From contig NZ_JBHLVH010000014.1 of assembly GCF_042433515.1 (NCBI RefSeq), forward strand, positions 124,001-188,000: a stretch of 64,000 nt of DNA, written 5' to 3'. The notes under the pieces are model-generated. The model ran no database searches. It was not told the origin of the DNA and saw nothing but the letters and a program-made list of their open reading frames with translations. Below are positions 23,594 through 32,475 of this stretch, in pieces. The stretch's first letter is position 1. Each line of letters begins with the position of its first letter. This DNA comes from Kytococcus schroeteri (lineage in GTDB: Bacteria > Actinomycetota > Actinomycetes > Actinomycetales > Dermatophilaceae). The position numbers were made by a program, and so were the translations under genes.

Positions 23594-24943
23594 ATGTCCC
23601 AGCACGCCCTGCACCCGCGCCTGGCCGAGGTCCGCGAGACCATCCTGCGTCGCAACCCCGGGGAGGTCGAGTTCCACCAGGCCGCCGACGAGGTGCTGGC
23701 CACCCTGGGCCTGGTGCTCGAGCGGCGCCCCGAGCTCGCCGAGGCGAGCATCATCGAGCGCCTCTGCGAGCCCGAGCGCCAGCTGGTCTTCCGCGTGCCG
23801 TGGGTGGACGACTCCGGCGTGGTGCAGGTCAACCGCGGGTTCCGGGTGGAGTTCAACTCCGCCCTGGGCCCGTACAAGGGCGGTCTGCGCTTCCACCCCT
23901 CGGTGCTGCTGGGGACGGTGAAGTTCCTGGGCTTCGAGCAGGTGTTCAAGAACGCGCTCACCGGCATGCCCATCGGGGCCGGCAAGGGCGGCTCGGACTT
24001 CGACCCCAAGGGCCGCTCGGACGGCGAGGTGATGCGCTTCTGTCAGTCGTTCATGACCGAGCTGCACCGCCACCTGGGCGAGTACACCGACGTGCCCGCC
24101 GGCGACATCGGCGTGGGGGCTCGCGAGATCGGCTTCCTGTTCGGCCAGTACAAGCGCATCACCAACCGGTTCGAGGCCGGCGCGCTCACCGGCAAGGGGC
24201 TGGAGTGGGGCGGCGCCCGCGCCCGCACCGAGGCCACCGGCTACGGCACCGTCTACTTCGCCGAGCAGCTGCTGGCCGGTTCGGGCCGCGACCTGGAGGG
24301 CCTGCGCGTGGTGGTCTCCGGGTCGGGCAACGTGGCGCTCTACGCCGCGCAGAAGGTGGTGGAGCTGGGCGGAACCGTGGTGGCCATGAGCGACTCCGGC
24401 GGGTACGTCGCCGACGACGCGGGCCTGGACGTGCCCCACCTCATCGAGCTCAAGGAGCACCGGCGCGAGCGGATGGCCACCTACGCGCAGGAGAAGGGCG
24501 GCCAGCACGTGGCCGACGGATCCATCTGGGACGTGCCCTGCGACCTGGCCCTGCCGTGCGCCACCCAGAACGAGCTCGACGCCGACGGCGCCACCGCCCT
24601 GGTGCGCAACGGGTGCCTGGCCGTGGTGGAGGGCGCCAACATGCCCACCACCCCCGATGCGGTGGAGGTGCTTGCCACCGGCGGCGTCACCTTCGCGCCG
24701 GGCAAGGCCTCCAACGCCGGCGGCGTGGCCGTGAGCGCCCTGGAGATGCAGCAGAACGCCACCCGGGACTCGTGGTCGTTCACCCACACCGACGAGCGCC
24801 TGCGCCAGATCATGGCCTCCATCCACGCCACCTGCGTGGAGACCGCCGAGGAGTACGGCGTGCCGGGCGACCTGGTGGCCGGGGCCAACATCGGCGGGTT
24901 CGTGCGCGTGGCCGAGGCCATGCGGGCCCAGGGCGTCATCTGA
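23594..24943 (+). CDS. gdhA: NADP-type glutamate dehydrogenase
   Basis: The full-length 449-residue enzyme interconverts 2-oxoglutarate plus ammonia and glutamate. The substrate domain includes RVEFNSALGPYKGGLRFHPS, VLLGTVKFLGFEQVFKNALT and PIGAGKGGSDFDPKGRS, carrying the catalytic Lys. The coenzyme domain has VVVSGSGNVALYAAQK. Length and motifs are those of the hexameric NADP-dependent class used for ammonium assimilation. It is transcribed alone from its own promoter. Confidence 0.95.
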   Translation: MSQHALHPRLAEVRETILRRNPGEVEFHQAADEVLATLGLVLERRPELAEASIIERLCEPERQLVFRVPWVDDSGVVQVNRGFRVEFNSALGPYKGGLRFHPSVLLGTVKFLGFEQVFKNALTGMPIGAGKGGSDFDPKGRSDGEVMRFCQSFMTELHRHLGEYTDVPAGDIGVGAREIGFLFGQYKRITNRFEAGALTGKGLEWGGARARTEATGYGTVYFAEQLLAGSGRDLEGLRVVVSGSGNVALYAAQKVVELGGTVVAMSDSGGYVADDAGLDVPHLIELKEHRRERMATYAQEKGGQHVADGSIWDVPCDLALPCATQNELDADGATALVRNGCLAVVEGANMPTTPDAVEVLATGGVTFAPGKASNAGGVAVSALEMQQNATRDSWSFTHTDERLRQIMASIHATCVETAEEYGVPGDLVAGANIGGFVRVAEAMRAQGVI

Positions 24944-25058
24944 CGGGCGTACCCTCTACGACAGGGCGTCGTTTCACCGCGTCGCCCACGGTCGTCGGCC
25001 GGGCCGATGCCGCATCGTCGTCCACGAGGAGCGCCCACGGGCGCGGCGAGGGGTCAGC

Positions 25059-25508
25059 ATGTGCACCTACTGCGGGTGTGAGTCCATCCACGTCATCGGC
25101 CGGTTCATGGCCGAGCACGGCCGGCTGACCGACCTCACCGGCCCGCTGCACCGCGCGGCCGACGCCGGCGACCTGCCCGCCGCGCAGGAGGCCGCCGAGC
25201 GCATCGCGGAGCTGCTCGAGCCCCACACCCACGCCGAGGAGCTGGGCCTGTTCACGATGCTGCGGCGCGAGGAGCACATCGCCGACCACGTGGACGACCT
25301 GTGCGCCGAGCACGACGCGCTGGACGCCCAGCTGGCGCGCATCCGCACGGGGGACCTGGCGGGTGTCGACGCCTTCGTCCGCCAGCTGCGCAACCACATG
25401 GACCGCGAGAACAACGGGCTCTTCCCCGCCGCCGCGATCGCCCTGGGCGGCCCGGAGTGGGACGAGGTCGACGAGCTCACCCCGCCGGCCCCGACCGCCC
25501 TCGGCTGA
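25059..25508 (+). CDS. hemerythrin HHE-domain protein
   Basis: The 149-residue protein begins MCTYCGCESI and continues with a four-helix hemerythrin-like domain whose iron ligands come from FMAEHGRL, EPHTHAEELGLF, LCAEHDALDAQL and FVRQLRNHMDRENNGLFPAA. Such proteins bind a di-iron centre and respond to oxygen or nitric oxide; the RIC/YtfE group repairs NO-damaged iron-sulfur clusters. The N-terminal CxxCxC is unusual. It overlaps the nitrite reductase fusion gene (TGATG), so the pair probably works together in nitrite/NO metabolism. Confidence 0.85.
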   Translation: MCTYCGCESIHVIGRFMAEHGRLTDLTGPLHRAADAGDLPAAQEAAERIAELLEPHTHAEELGLFTMLRREEHIADHVDDLCAEHDALDAQLARIRTGDLAGVDAFVRQLRNHMDRENNGLFPAAAIALGGPEWDEVDELTPPAPTALG

Positions 25509-28273
25509 TGGCGTCGAGCACCGGGCCCGGACGCCCCGCCGACCGACGCGTCGACGCCGCCGCCCCCGGCGCCGCGCCCGCCCCGGCCCGGGGCCGGCGC
25601 CGCGGCGGCCGCTGGCTCCTGCGCGACCGGCCCGGCGTGGTGTGGCTGGCGCTCGCGGTGCTGCTCTCGCTGGTGCACCCCTTCGTGCCGGCCTCGCGCT
25701 GGCTCATGGTGCACCTGGTGCTGCTGGGCGCCCTGTCGCACTCGATCATGGTGTGGAGCACCCACTTCGCCAACGCCCTGCTGAGGTCCGCCCCGGACGT
25801 GGACGACCGCGCCACGCAGTCTCGCCGCCTGTGGATGCTGCTGGCCGGCACCTGCCTGGTCCTGGTGGGCGTGCCCACCGGGTGGTGGCTGCTCACGGTG
25901 GCCGGCGCCGTGCTGGTGGGCACCGCCGTGCTGGAGCACGCCCGCCAGCTGGTGCGCCGCCTGCGGGCTGCCCTGCCCGGCCGCTTCGCCGTCACCGTGC
26001 GCTACTACGTGGCCGCGGCGCTGTGCCTGCCGGTGGGCGCGGCCCTGGGGGCCACGCTGGCCCGCGGGGTGGGCGCCGAGTGGCACGGCCGCCTGCTCCT
26101 GGCCCACACGATGGTGAACCTCCTGGGTTGGGTGGGTCTCACCGTGACCGGCACCCTGCTGACGCTCTGGCCGACCATGCTGCGCACCCGCATCGGGACG
26201 CGGGCCGAGGCGCACACCCGGCACGCCCTGCCGGTGCTGGTCGGTGGGCTCGTGGTGGTGCTGACCGGCGCGCTCGGCGGGTGGCAGCCCGTCGCCGCCG
26301 CCGGGGTGGCGCTCTACGCCGCGGGCCTCCTCTGGTGGGCCGCGGGGGTGCTCTCGCCGGTGCGCCGGGGGCTTCCGCGCGAGTTCGCCGCCGCGTCCGT
26401 GGGTGCAGCCCTGCTGTGGTGGGCCGCCGGCATCGCGATGGTGCTGACCGCCCTGCTGACCGCGCAGGACTGGACGCGGGTGGGCACCACCTTCGACCGC
26501 ACCACCGCCGTGGTCGTGGTGGGTTTCGCCGCCCAGCTGCTCACCGGCGCCCTGAGCCACCTCATGCCGGTGGTCATCGGGGGCGGCAAGCCGGTGGTGC
26601 GTGCCGCCGCGGCGTGGTTCGACCGGTGGGGTGCCGCCCGACTGGTGACCACCAACGCCGGCCTGCTCGTGTGCCTGCTGCCGGTGCCCAGCCTCGTGCG
26701 GGTGGCCGCCTCCGTGCTGGTGCTGGTGTCGCTGGCATCGTTCGTCCCGCTGATGGTCCGCGCCGTCGCCGCCGCCGGGCGGGCGCGTCGGGAGCAGCTG
26801 GCGGCCCGGCAGGCAGGCGCGGTGCGGGCCGTCGACGAGACCGGCTCCCCCGACGCAGGGGAACGCACGGCACCCGCCGGTCCGGACCGCATGCCGTCCA
26901 TCTGGTCGGCCGGGCAGGTCGCCGCGGCCCTCTCCGCCCTGGCCCTGGTGACCGCGCTGGGGGCCTCCCTCGGCCCGGCCACCGCCCCCTCCCCCTCCGG
27001 TCAGGCAGCGGTGGCCCCCACCGGGCACACCACCCGGGTGGAGGTGCGCGCCGCCGACATGCGCTTCGACCCCGGAACCGTCACCGTGCCCGCCGGCGAC
27101 CGCGTCGTCCTCGACGTGGTGAACGCCGACACCCAGGTGCACGACCTCGCCATCGCCGGGCAGCAGACCCCGCGCCTGGGCCCCGGGGAGCGCGCCACGC
27201 TGGACCTCGGCGTCGTCGGCGCCGACACCCAGGGGTGGTGCACCATCGTGGGCCACCGGCAGGCCGGCATGGTGCTCGACCTCGTCGTCGAGGGCGGCGC
27301 TGGCGAGGCCGCGGACACGGCCGACGGGCAGGCCGGGCACGACCCCGGGGAGCACGCCGGCCACGGAACGGACTCCCCGGCCTCCACCACTCCCCTGCGC
27401 GCCGACCCGGACGCCACCGTGGAGCACCCGGTGGACCCGCGCCTGCCCGCCCGGGGACGCGGCACCGAGCACCACGTGACCCTGCGCGCCAGCGAGCTGG
27501 AGCTCGAGGTGGCCCCCGGCGTCACGCAGCACCGGTGGACCTTCAACGACCGCGCCCCCGGACCCACCCTCCACGGCCGGGTCGGGGACACCTTCGTGGT
27601 CACGCTCGTCAACGACGGCTCGATGGGGCACTCCATCGACTTCCACGCCGGCGCTCTGGCCCCGGACCGCCCGATGCGCACCATCCAACCCGGCGAGCGC
27701 CTCACCTACCGCTTCACCGCCGAGCGCTCGGGCATCTGGATGTACCACTGCTCCACGGCGCCGATGAGCTCGCACATCGCCGCCGGCATGCACGGGGCGG
27801 TGGTCGTCGAGCCGCGCGAGGGCCTGCCGGAGGTGGACCGCGAGTACGTGCTCGTGCAGTCCGAGGCCTACCCCGCCTCGGACGGCGGGCCGGTGGACCC
27901 CGAGGCGATCGCCGCCGGGGAGGCGCCGTTCGTCACCTTCAACGGCATCGCCGACCAGTACCTGCAGCACCCGCTGACCGCCCGGGTCGGTGAGCGCGTG
28001 CGCCTGTGGGTGCTCGATGCGGGGCCCAACCGAGCGAGCTCCTTCCACGTGGTGGGCGGGCAGTTCGACACCGTCTGGTCCGAGGGCGCCTACCGGGTGG
28101 GCCCACGGGCCCGCGGGACCGGCGCCCAGGTGATGGCCCTGCAGCCGGCCGAGGGCGGCTTCGTGGAGCTCACCTTCCCCGAGGCGGGCCACTACCCGCT
28201 GGTCAGCCACGTCATGTCCGATGCCGAGCGCGGTGCCCGCGGCGTGGTGGAGGTCACCGGGGCCGCCCGTTGA
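25508..28273 (+). CDS. nirK: membrane-cupredoxin-copper nitrite reductase fusion
   Basis: The 921-residue protein has three parts. Residues about 45-430 form a polytopic membrane domain with ten or more helices. A cupredoxin domain (about 515-600) shows type 1 copper ligands H545, C578, H583 and M588. The two-domain NirK/AniA-like reductase follows (about 640-921), with type 1 ligands H708, C748, H756, M761 and type 2 ligands H713, H747 and probably H847; spacing closely matches known NirK. It reduces nitrite to NO outside the membrane, with the cupredoxin likely feeding electrons. It is translated with the hemerythrin gene. Confidence 0.88.
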   Translation: MASSTGPGRPADRRVDAAAPGAAPAPARGRRRGGRWLLRDRPGVVWLALAVLLSLVHPFVPASRWLMVHLVLLGALSHSIMVWSTHFANALLRSAPDVDDRATQSRRLWMLLAGTCLVLVGVPTGWWLLTVAGAVLVGTAVLEHARQLVRRLRAALPGRFAVTVRYYVAAALCLPVGAALGATLARGVGAEWHGRLLLAHTMVNLLGWVGLTVTGTLLTLWPTMLRTRIGTRAEAHTRHALPVLVGGLVVVLTGALGGWQPVAAAGVALYAAGLLWWAAGVLSPVRRGLPREFAAASVGAALLWWAAGIAMVLTALLTAQDWTRVGTTFDRTTAVVVVGFAAQLLTGALSHLMPVVIGGGKPVVRAAAAWFDRWGAARLVTTNAGLLVCLLPVPSLVRVAASVLVLVSLASFVPLMVRAVAAAGRARREQLAARQAGAVRAVDETGSPDAGERTAPAGPDRMPSIWSAGQVAAALSALALVTALGASLGPATAPSPSGQAAVAPTGHTTRVEVRAADMRFDPGTVTVPAGDRVVLDVVNADTQVHDLAIAGQQTPRLGPGERATLDLGVVGADTQGWCTIVGHRQAGMVLDLVVEGGAGEAADTADGQAGHDPGEHAGHGTDSPASTTPLRADPDATVEHPVDPRLPARGRGTEHHVTLRASELELEVAPGVTQHRWTFNDRAPGPTLHGRVGDTFVVTLVNDGSMGHSIDFHAGALAPDRPMRTIQPGERLTYRFTAERSGIWMYHCSTAPMSSHIAAGMHGAVVVEPREGLPEVDREYVLVQSEAYPASDGGPVDPEAIAAGEAPFVTFNGIADQYLQHPLTARVGERVRLWVLDAGPNRASSFHVVGGQFDTVWSEGAYRVGPRARGTGAQVMALQPAEGGFVELTFPEAGHYPLVSHVMSDAERGARGVVEVTGAAR

Positions 28274-28325
28274 GCCCGCTCGGCGTAGCCCGTCGCCCCG
28301 CCCCGGCACCGTAGGCTCGGGTCCC

Positions 28326-29153
28326 ATGTGTGGACGCTACGCAGCCAGCGCCTCCCCGGACGCCCTGGTGGAGGAGTTCGAGGTCGAGCGCGACGCGACC
28401 GACGAGCCCGGCGCGCCGGTGATGAAGCGTCCCCAGGAGCCGGCCCCCGGCACCCCGGACTTCAACGTGGCGCCCACCAAGCAGGTGCCGGTGGTCCTCA
28501 CCCGCACGCCCCGAGGCGAGGAGGACGCCCCCGCCGAGCGCCAGCTGCGCCTGCTCTCCTGGGGTCTCGTGCCGCCGTGGGCCAAGGACCTGACCATGGG
28601 CAACCGCATGATCAACGCCCGCAGCGAGACGCTGTTCGAGAAGCGCACCTTCGCGGGCCCGGCGCGCACGCGGCGCTGCCTGGTGCCTGCGGACGGCTGG
28701 TACGAGTGGCAGGCCTCCCCCGTGGCCCGCACGACCGCGGGCAAGCCCCGCAAGCAACCGTTCTTCATGTCCCGCGTGGACGAGGCGCCGCTGGCCTTCG
28801 CCGGGCTGTACGAGTTCCACCGGCTGGGCACCGGGGGCCAGGCTCACGACTGGGTGGTGAGCTTCACCATCCTCACCCGTGACGCCGAGCCGGGGCTGGA
28901 CCGCATCCACGACCGGCAGCCGGTGGTGGTGGAGCCCGAGGACTGGGCCGCCTGGCTCGACCCGGCCGCCACCGAGGACGACCACGTCCTGGAGCTGCTC
29001 TCCCACCAGCCGGAGGGCCGTTTCCAGGCATGGCCGGTGGGCAGCGGCGTGAGCCGGGTGGCCACCAACGGCCCCGAGCTCGTGCGCCCGGTGCCCACCG
29101 AGCAGCTCGTGGGCGTGGTGGACCCCGTCACCGGCGAGGTGGTCGGTGGCTGA
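28326..29153 (+). CDS. SOS-response-associated peptidase, YedK/HMCES type
   Basis: The 275-residue protein begins MCGRYAAS, so after Met removal the essential Cys2 is N-terminal. It also has FNVAPTKQVPVV, RMINARSETLFEKRTF, RRCLVPADGWYEW and the C-terminal DRQPVVV region. YedK/HMCES proteins form a thiazolidine crosslink with abasic sites in single-stranded DNA and so protect replication forks. The start is fixed by the conserved MCGR and by TAGGCT 8 nt upstream. It appears complete. Confidence 0.92.
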   Translation: MCGRYAASASPDALVEEFEVERDATDEPGAPVMKRPQEPAPGTPDFNVAPTKQVPVVLTRTPRGEEDAPAERQLRLLSWGLVPPWAKDLTMGNRMINARSETLFEKRTFAGPARTRRCLVPADGWYEWQASPVARTTAGKPRKQPFFMSRVDEAPLAFAGLYEFHRLGTGGQAHDWVVSFTILTRDAEPGLDRIHDRQPVVVEPEDWAAWLDPAATEDDHVLELLSHQPEGRFQAWPVGSGVSRVATNGPELVRPVPTEQLVGVVDPVTGEVVGG

Positions 29154-29700
29154 GCCCGTGACCCCCGAGCACCCCACCGCCCACGAGCCGCGCCCGACGG
29201 GCGTGGCGGCCTTCCTGCGCCTGCGCGACGGCCTCTGGCGGCTCATCCCCTCGGGCCTGCGCCGCCACGTGCCGCCCACGGCGGTCGGGTTCGCGATGCT
29301 GAACCTCTGCACCTTCGCTCTGGACCTCGCGCTGCTGTGGCTGCTGCACAAGCCGGTGGGCCTGCCCTACCCGGTGGCCACCACCATCGCGTACGTGACC
29401 GCCCTGGCCACGGCCTTCGTGGTGAACCGGCACTTCAACTTCGAGAGCGAGGGGCACGCCGGCCGCCAGTCGCTGCGCTACGTGCTCGTGGTGTCGGTCA
29501 ACTACCTGGCCTTCATCCTCGGCGTGAACACGGGGCTGACCACGCTGGGTGTGCCGTTCGCCGTCGCCCGGATGGCCGCCGGCCTGTGCGAGGCGGTCTA
29601 CATGTACCTGGCCATGCGGTTCGTGGTCTTCCGCCACGGCAACCCGGCCGACGAGTCGTCGGACGGGGCCCGGTGGCCCGCGGACCGCCGCGGCGCCTGA
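29146..29700 (+). CDS. GtrA family membrane protein
   Basis: The 184-residue protein has four predicted helices between residues 45 and 165 with the GtrA signature VGFAMLNLCTFALDLALLWL, FVVNRHFNFES and YMYLAMRFVVFR. GtrA-like proteins help move lipid-linked sugars across the membrane for cell-surface glycosylation. The first GTG (29146) overlaps the upstream gene by 8 nt; GTG 29158 is possible. Confidence 0.85.
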   Translation: MAEPVTPEHPTAHEPRPTGVAAFLRLRDGLWRLIPSGLRRHVPPTAVGFAMLNLCTFALDLALLWLLHKPVGLPYPVATTIAYVTALATAFVVNRHFNFESEGHAGRQSLRYVLVVSVNYLAFILGVNTGLTTLGVPFAVARMAAGLCEAVYMYLAMRFVVFRHGNPADESSDGARWPADRRGA

Positions 29701-29795
29701 CCGGTCCGCAGGTACCCTCGACCCCCGGACAGGTCCGCCGGTCCCCGCCCGCGCCGTGAGCCGTGGGCCGCCCCTCGACCCCGCACGGAGGACGC

Positions 29796-31091
29796 ATGCA
29801 CCCCCTCGCCCGCCCCGCCGTCGCCGGCATCGTGCTGGCCCTGCTGCAGGGCCCGTCCGCGGGGGCCGCCTCCTCCCCGGCCGCCGAGCGCGAGCCCGAG
29901 CCCCTGCAGACCAAGGGCACGGCGGTCCAGGGCGGTGGGGACCTGTTCACGGCCCCGCTGCTGAGCGCCGGCACCTTCACCGACTCCGCCCCGGCCGACG
30001 GCGACACGTCCTTCTACCGGGTCCGTCGCAGCACCCAGGACGGCATCCTGCGCGTGGGCACCACCACCTACGAGGCCGAGGGCCTGGAGGTCCGCGTGCT
30101 GGACGCCCTCGGCCAGGAGTGCGGGACGGACACCGGCTGGACGCTCGGTCTCGTGGTGGGCAACGCCGGCGACGACGAGGACCCGGTCTGCGAGAACTCC
30201 GACCAGGTGGTCGTGGCGGTCACCAACACCACCAAGGAGCCCCAGGAGCGGCCGTTCGAGCTGCACGTGGCCGAGGAGCCGGCGGTGCCCACCACCGCCG
30301 GCCTGCCGAAGCCCCAGGAGTCGGTCGACTGGACGGACATGAAGGCCAGCGCCGAGGTGCAGGACACCCAGGGAGGCCTCTCCCTGGCCGAGGCCCCCGA
30401 GGTGTCGCCGGAGCACTCCGTGCGCGGGTCCGTGGTGGCCGGCGAGGCGCGCCTCTACAAGGTCCCCGCCGAGTGGGGCCAGCGGGTGCAGGCCCGCGTG
30501 TCGGTGAACGCGGAGTCCGAGGGCCTCGAGTCCGGCGCCGTCACCGTGACCCTGGTGGGTGCCGACCGACGCGAGTTGGACACCGAGGCCAGCGGCGCCA
30601 AGGACGCCCGGGCAAGCTTCTGGGACCACGACGAGGCGGTGGCCGAGACGGCCTCGCTGCCGGTGGCGTGGAACAACCGCGACGGGCAGGGGCCGACCCT
30701 CCCCGGTGGCCAGTACGTGGTGGTGACGGCCGACGAGTCCGGTGAGGAGTACCGCGAGGTGCCGTTCACCCTCACCGTGGCGGTACTCGGCGATGCCGTC
30801 GACGCCCCCCGCTACGCCGAGGGCAGCGCTCCCTCCGAGGAGCGTGACCGCGTCATCGAGCCCGGGGCCGGACGCGGTGAGGGTGACCAAGGCAGCGCGG
30901 CGCCGACCGGCGGGGAGGACTCCGGCGGCAGCACGTCCTCCGCGGCGACCGGCGGCGACGAGCGGGCGGCCTCGGCTGGCTCCTCCGACGGCGGCCCGTC
31001 GAAGCCGGTCCTGTGGGGTGGAGGCGCCCTCGGTGGCCTGATGCTCCTGGCCGGCGCCCTGGCCCTGGTGGCCAACCGCGCCCGCGGCTGA
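29796..31091 (+). CDS. secreted, C-terminally anchored protein of unknown function
   Basis: The 431-residue precursor has a signal peptide (MHPLARPAVAGIVLALLQGP, cut near AGAAS). Two beta-rich extracellular modules follow (GTFTDSAPADGDTSFYRVRR and HSVRGSVVAGEARLYKVPAE), resembling bacterial pre-peptidase C-terminal domains. Then come a Ser/Gly/Glu-rich stalk (about 345-405), one membrane helix and a basic end. GGAG precedes the ATG. It ends 7 nt from the convergent serine/threonine kinase gene. No enzyme motif is seen; a cell-surface binding role is possible. Confidence 0.65.
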   Translation: MHPLARPAVAGIVLALLQGPSAGAASSPAAEREPEPLQTKGTAVQGGGDLFTAPLLSAGTFTDSAPADGDTSFYRVRRSTQDGILRVGTTTYEAEGLEVRVLDALGQECGTDTGWTLGLVVGNAGDDEDPVCENSDQVVVAVTNTTKEPQERPFELHVAEEPAVPTTAGLPKPQESVDWTDMKASAEVQDTQGGLSLAEAPEVSPEHSVRGSVVAGEARLYKVPAEWGQRVQARVSVNAESEGLESGAVTVTLVGADRRELDTEASGAKDARASFWDHDEAVAETASLPVAWNNRDGQGPTLPGGQYVVVTADESGEEYREVPFTLTVAVLGDAVDAPRYAEGSAPSEERDRVIEPGAGRGEGDQGSAAPTGGEDSGGSTSSAATGGDERAASAGSSDGGPSKPVLWGGGALGGLMLLAGALALVANRARG

Positions 31092-31098
31092 GGGGCAC

Positions 31099-32331
31099 TC
31101 AGCCCAGCGCGGCCACGAGCACCACGAGCAGCACCAGCAGGCCGGCGAGCACCAGGGCCCAGGCGACCGCCGGCGGCACCACCGGGGAGGACGGGGTCTC
31201 CTCGTGGTTCCAGACCCGGGTGGCGGTCGGCTCCGCCGGTGCCGCCCGACCCACCACGCGGCGCGGCCCCGGGGCGTCGGGCGTCTGGGTCCCACCGACA
31301 GGGGCCTTCGCGAGCGGACCGCGCGACGGCTCCTGCCCCGTGGCGAACCGGTCCACCGGCCCGGTCTGGGGCACGTCGTACATGGTGGTGCGGGCCGCTC
31401 CGGCCGGCGGCAGGCCCGTCGCGTGCTGTGGCGGCCCCGCCGGCACCTGGCCCCGGTCCTGGGCCGGCCCCTGCGGGGTCCACCCTGCCGGCAGCGCCGG
31501 CAGCCGGTCGTGCAGCGCGACGCCGCCCCCCAGCTGCTCGGCAGTGGTGGCCACCAGGCCGGTGGCACGCAGCGAGGCCATGGCCGCCTGCGCGCTGCGC
31601 GGCCGGTCCGCCGGGTCCAGCTCCACGAGCTCCTCGAGCACCCGCGCCAACCCGTCGGGCACCCCGGCGCGCGCCAGCTCGCCGGCCACCGCGTCGTGGT
31701 CCCGACCCTGCGGGCGCTGCCCGGTGAGCAGCTCGCGCGCCGTCATCCCCACGCCGTAGAGGTCGGCCGCCGGGCTCGGGTCCCAGCCGTGCGCCAACGA
31801 CTCCGGGGCCATGTAGCCCAGCGTCCCGTGCACGTAGGGGCCCGTGGTCAGGCGCGGGGCGTCCACGCTCATCGTCAGGCCGAAGTCCGCCAGGCGGGCC
31901 CTCGGCACCCCGGTGCCGGTGGCGTCCAGCAGCAGGTTGGCCGGCTTCACGTCCCGGTGCACCATGCCCTCGTCGTGCAGCTGCCCCAGCCCCTGCAGCA
32001 GCTGGTCGGTGAGGGTGGCCACCCAGGGCGCCGGCAGCGGTCCGTGCTCCGCCAGGAGCGTGGCGGCCGAACCGCCGTCCACCACCGGCATGACCAGCAT
32101 CACGCGCTCGTCGTCCCCCGCCCAGCCGTAGGGCACCAGCAGGTGGGAGTGCTGCACGCGCACGCCCTGCTCGCGCACGAAGCGCACCAGGGAAGAGGCG
32201 TCCACCTGGCGCAGCACCTTGGCCGCGCAGTAGCGGTGGGCCCGGTGGTCCCAGACCCGCCACACCACACCCGTGCCACCCTCACCCAGAGGGTCCACCA
32301 GCTCGTACCGGCCCGCGAAGACGTCTCCCAC
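31099..32331 (-). CDS. membrane-anchored serine/threonine protein kinase
   Basis: The 410-residue protein has a cytoplasmic Hanks-type kinase domain (about 5-270): glycine loop LGEGGTGVVW, K38 in CAAKVL, catalytic HRDVKPAN with D127, DFG at 149-151 and YMAPESLAHG. A Pro/Gln-rich linker and a single C-terminal membrane helix follow; no PASTA or other extracellular sensor remains beyond it. The GTG start is placed by TAGGGT 7 nt upstream. It differs from PknB, so targets are unknown. Confidence 0.88.
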   Translation of the reverse strand: MGDVFAGRYELVDPLGEGGTGVVWRVWDHRAHRYCAAKVLRQVDASSLVRFVREQGVRVQHSHLLVPYGWAGDDERVMLVMPVVDGGSAATLLAEHGPLPAPWVATLTDQLLQGLGQLHDEGMVHRDVKPANLLLDATGTGVPRARLADFGLTMSVDAPRLTTGPYVHGTLGYMAPESLAHGWDPSPAADLYGVGMTARELLTGQRPQGRDHDAVAGELARAGVPDGLARVLEELVELDPADRPRSAQAAMASLRATGLVATTAEQLGGGVALHDRLPALPAGWTPQGPAQDRGQVPAGPPQHATGLPPAGAARTTMYDVPQTGPVDRFATGQEPSRGPLAKAPVGGTQTPDAPGPRRVVGRAAPAEPTATRVWNHEETPSSPVVPPAVAWALVLAGLLVLLVVLVAALG

Positions 32332-32475
32332 CCGGCGAACCCTACCCACGCTCCCCCGGGCCGGCCCCGCGTGTCGGGAATGTCTCAGCAAAATCGGTGT
32401 TGTCGCCTCTCCCCCAGCCCTAGGCTGGCGCACCCCTCCCCCATCCCCTCCACTCCTCCGAGGAGCCCCTGCCGC

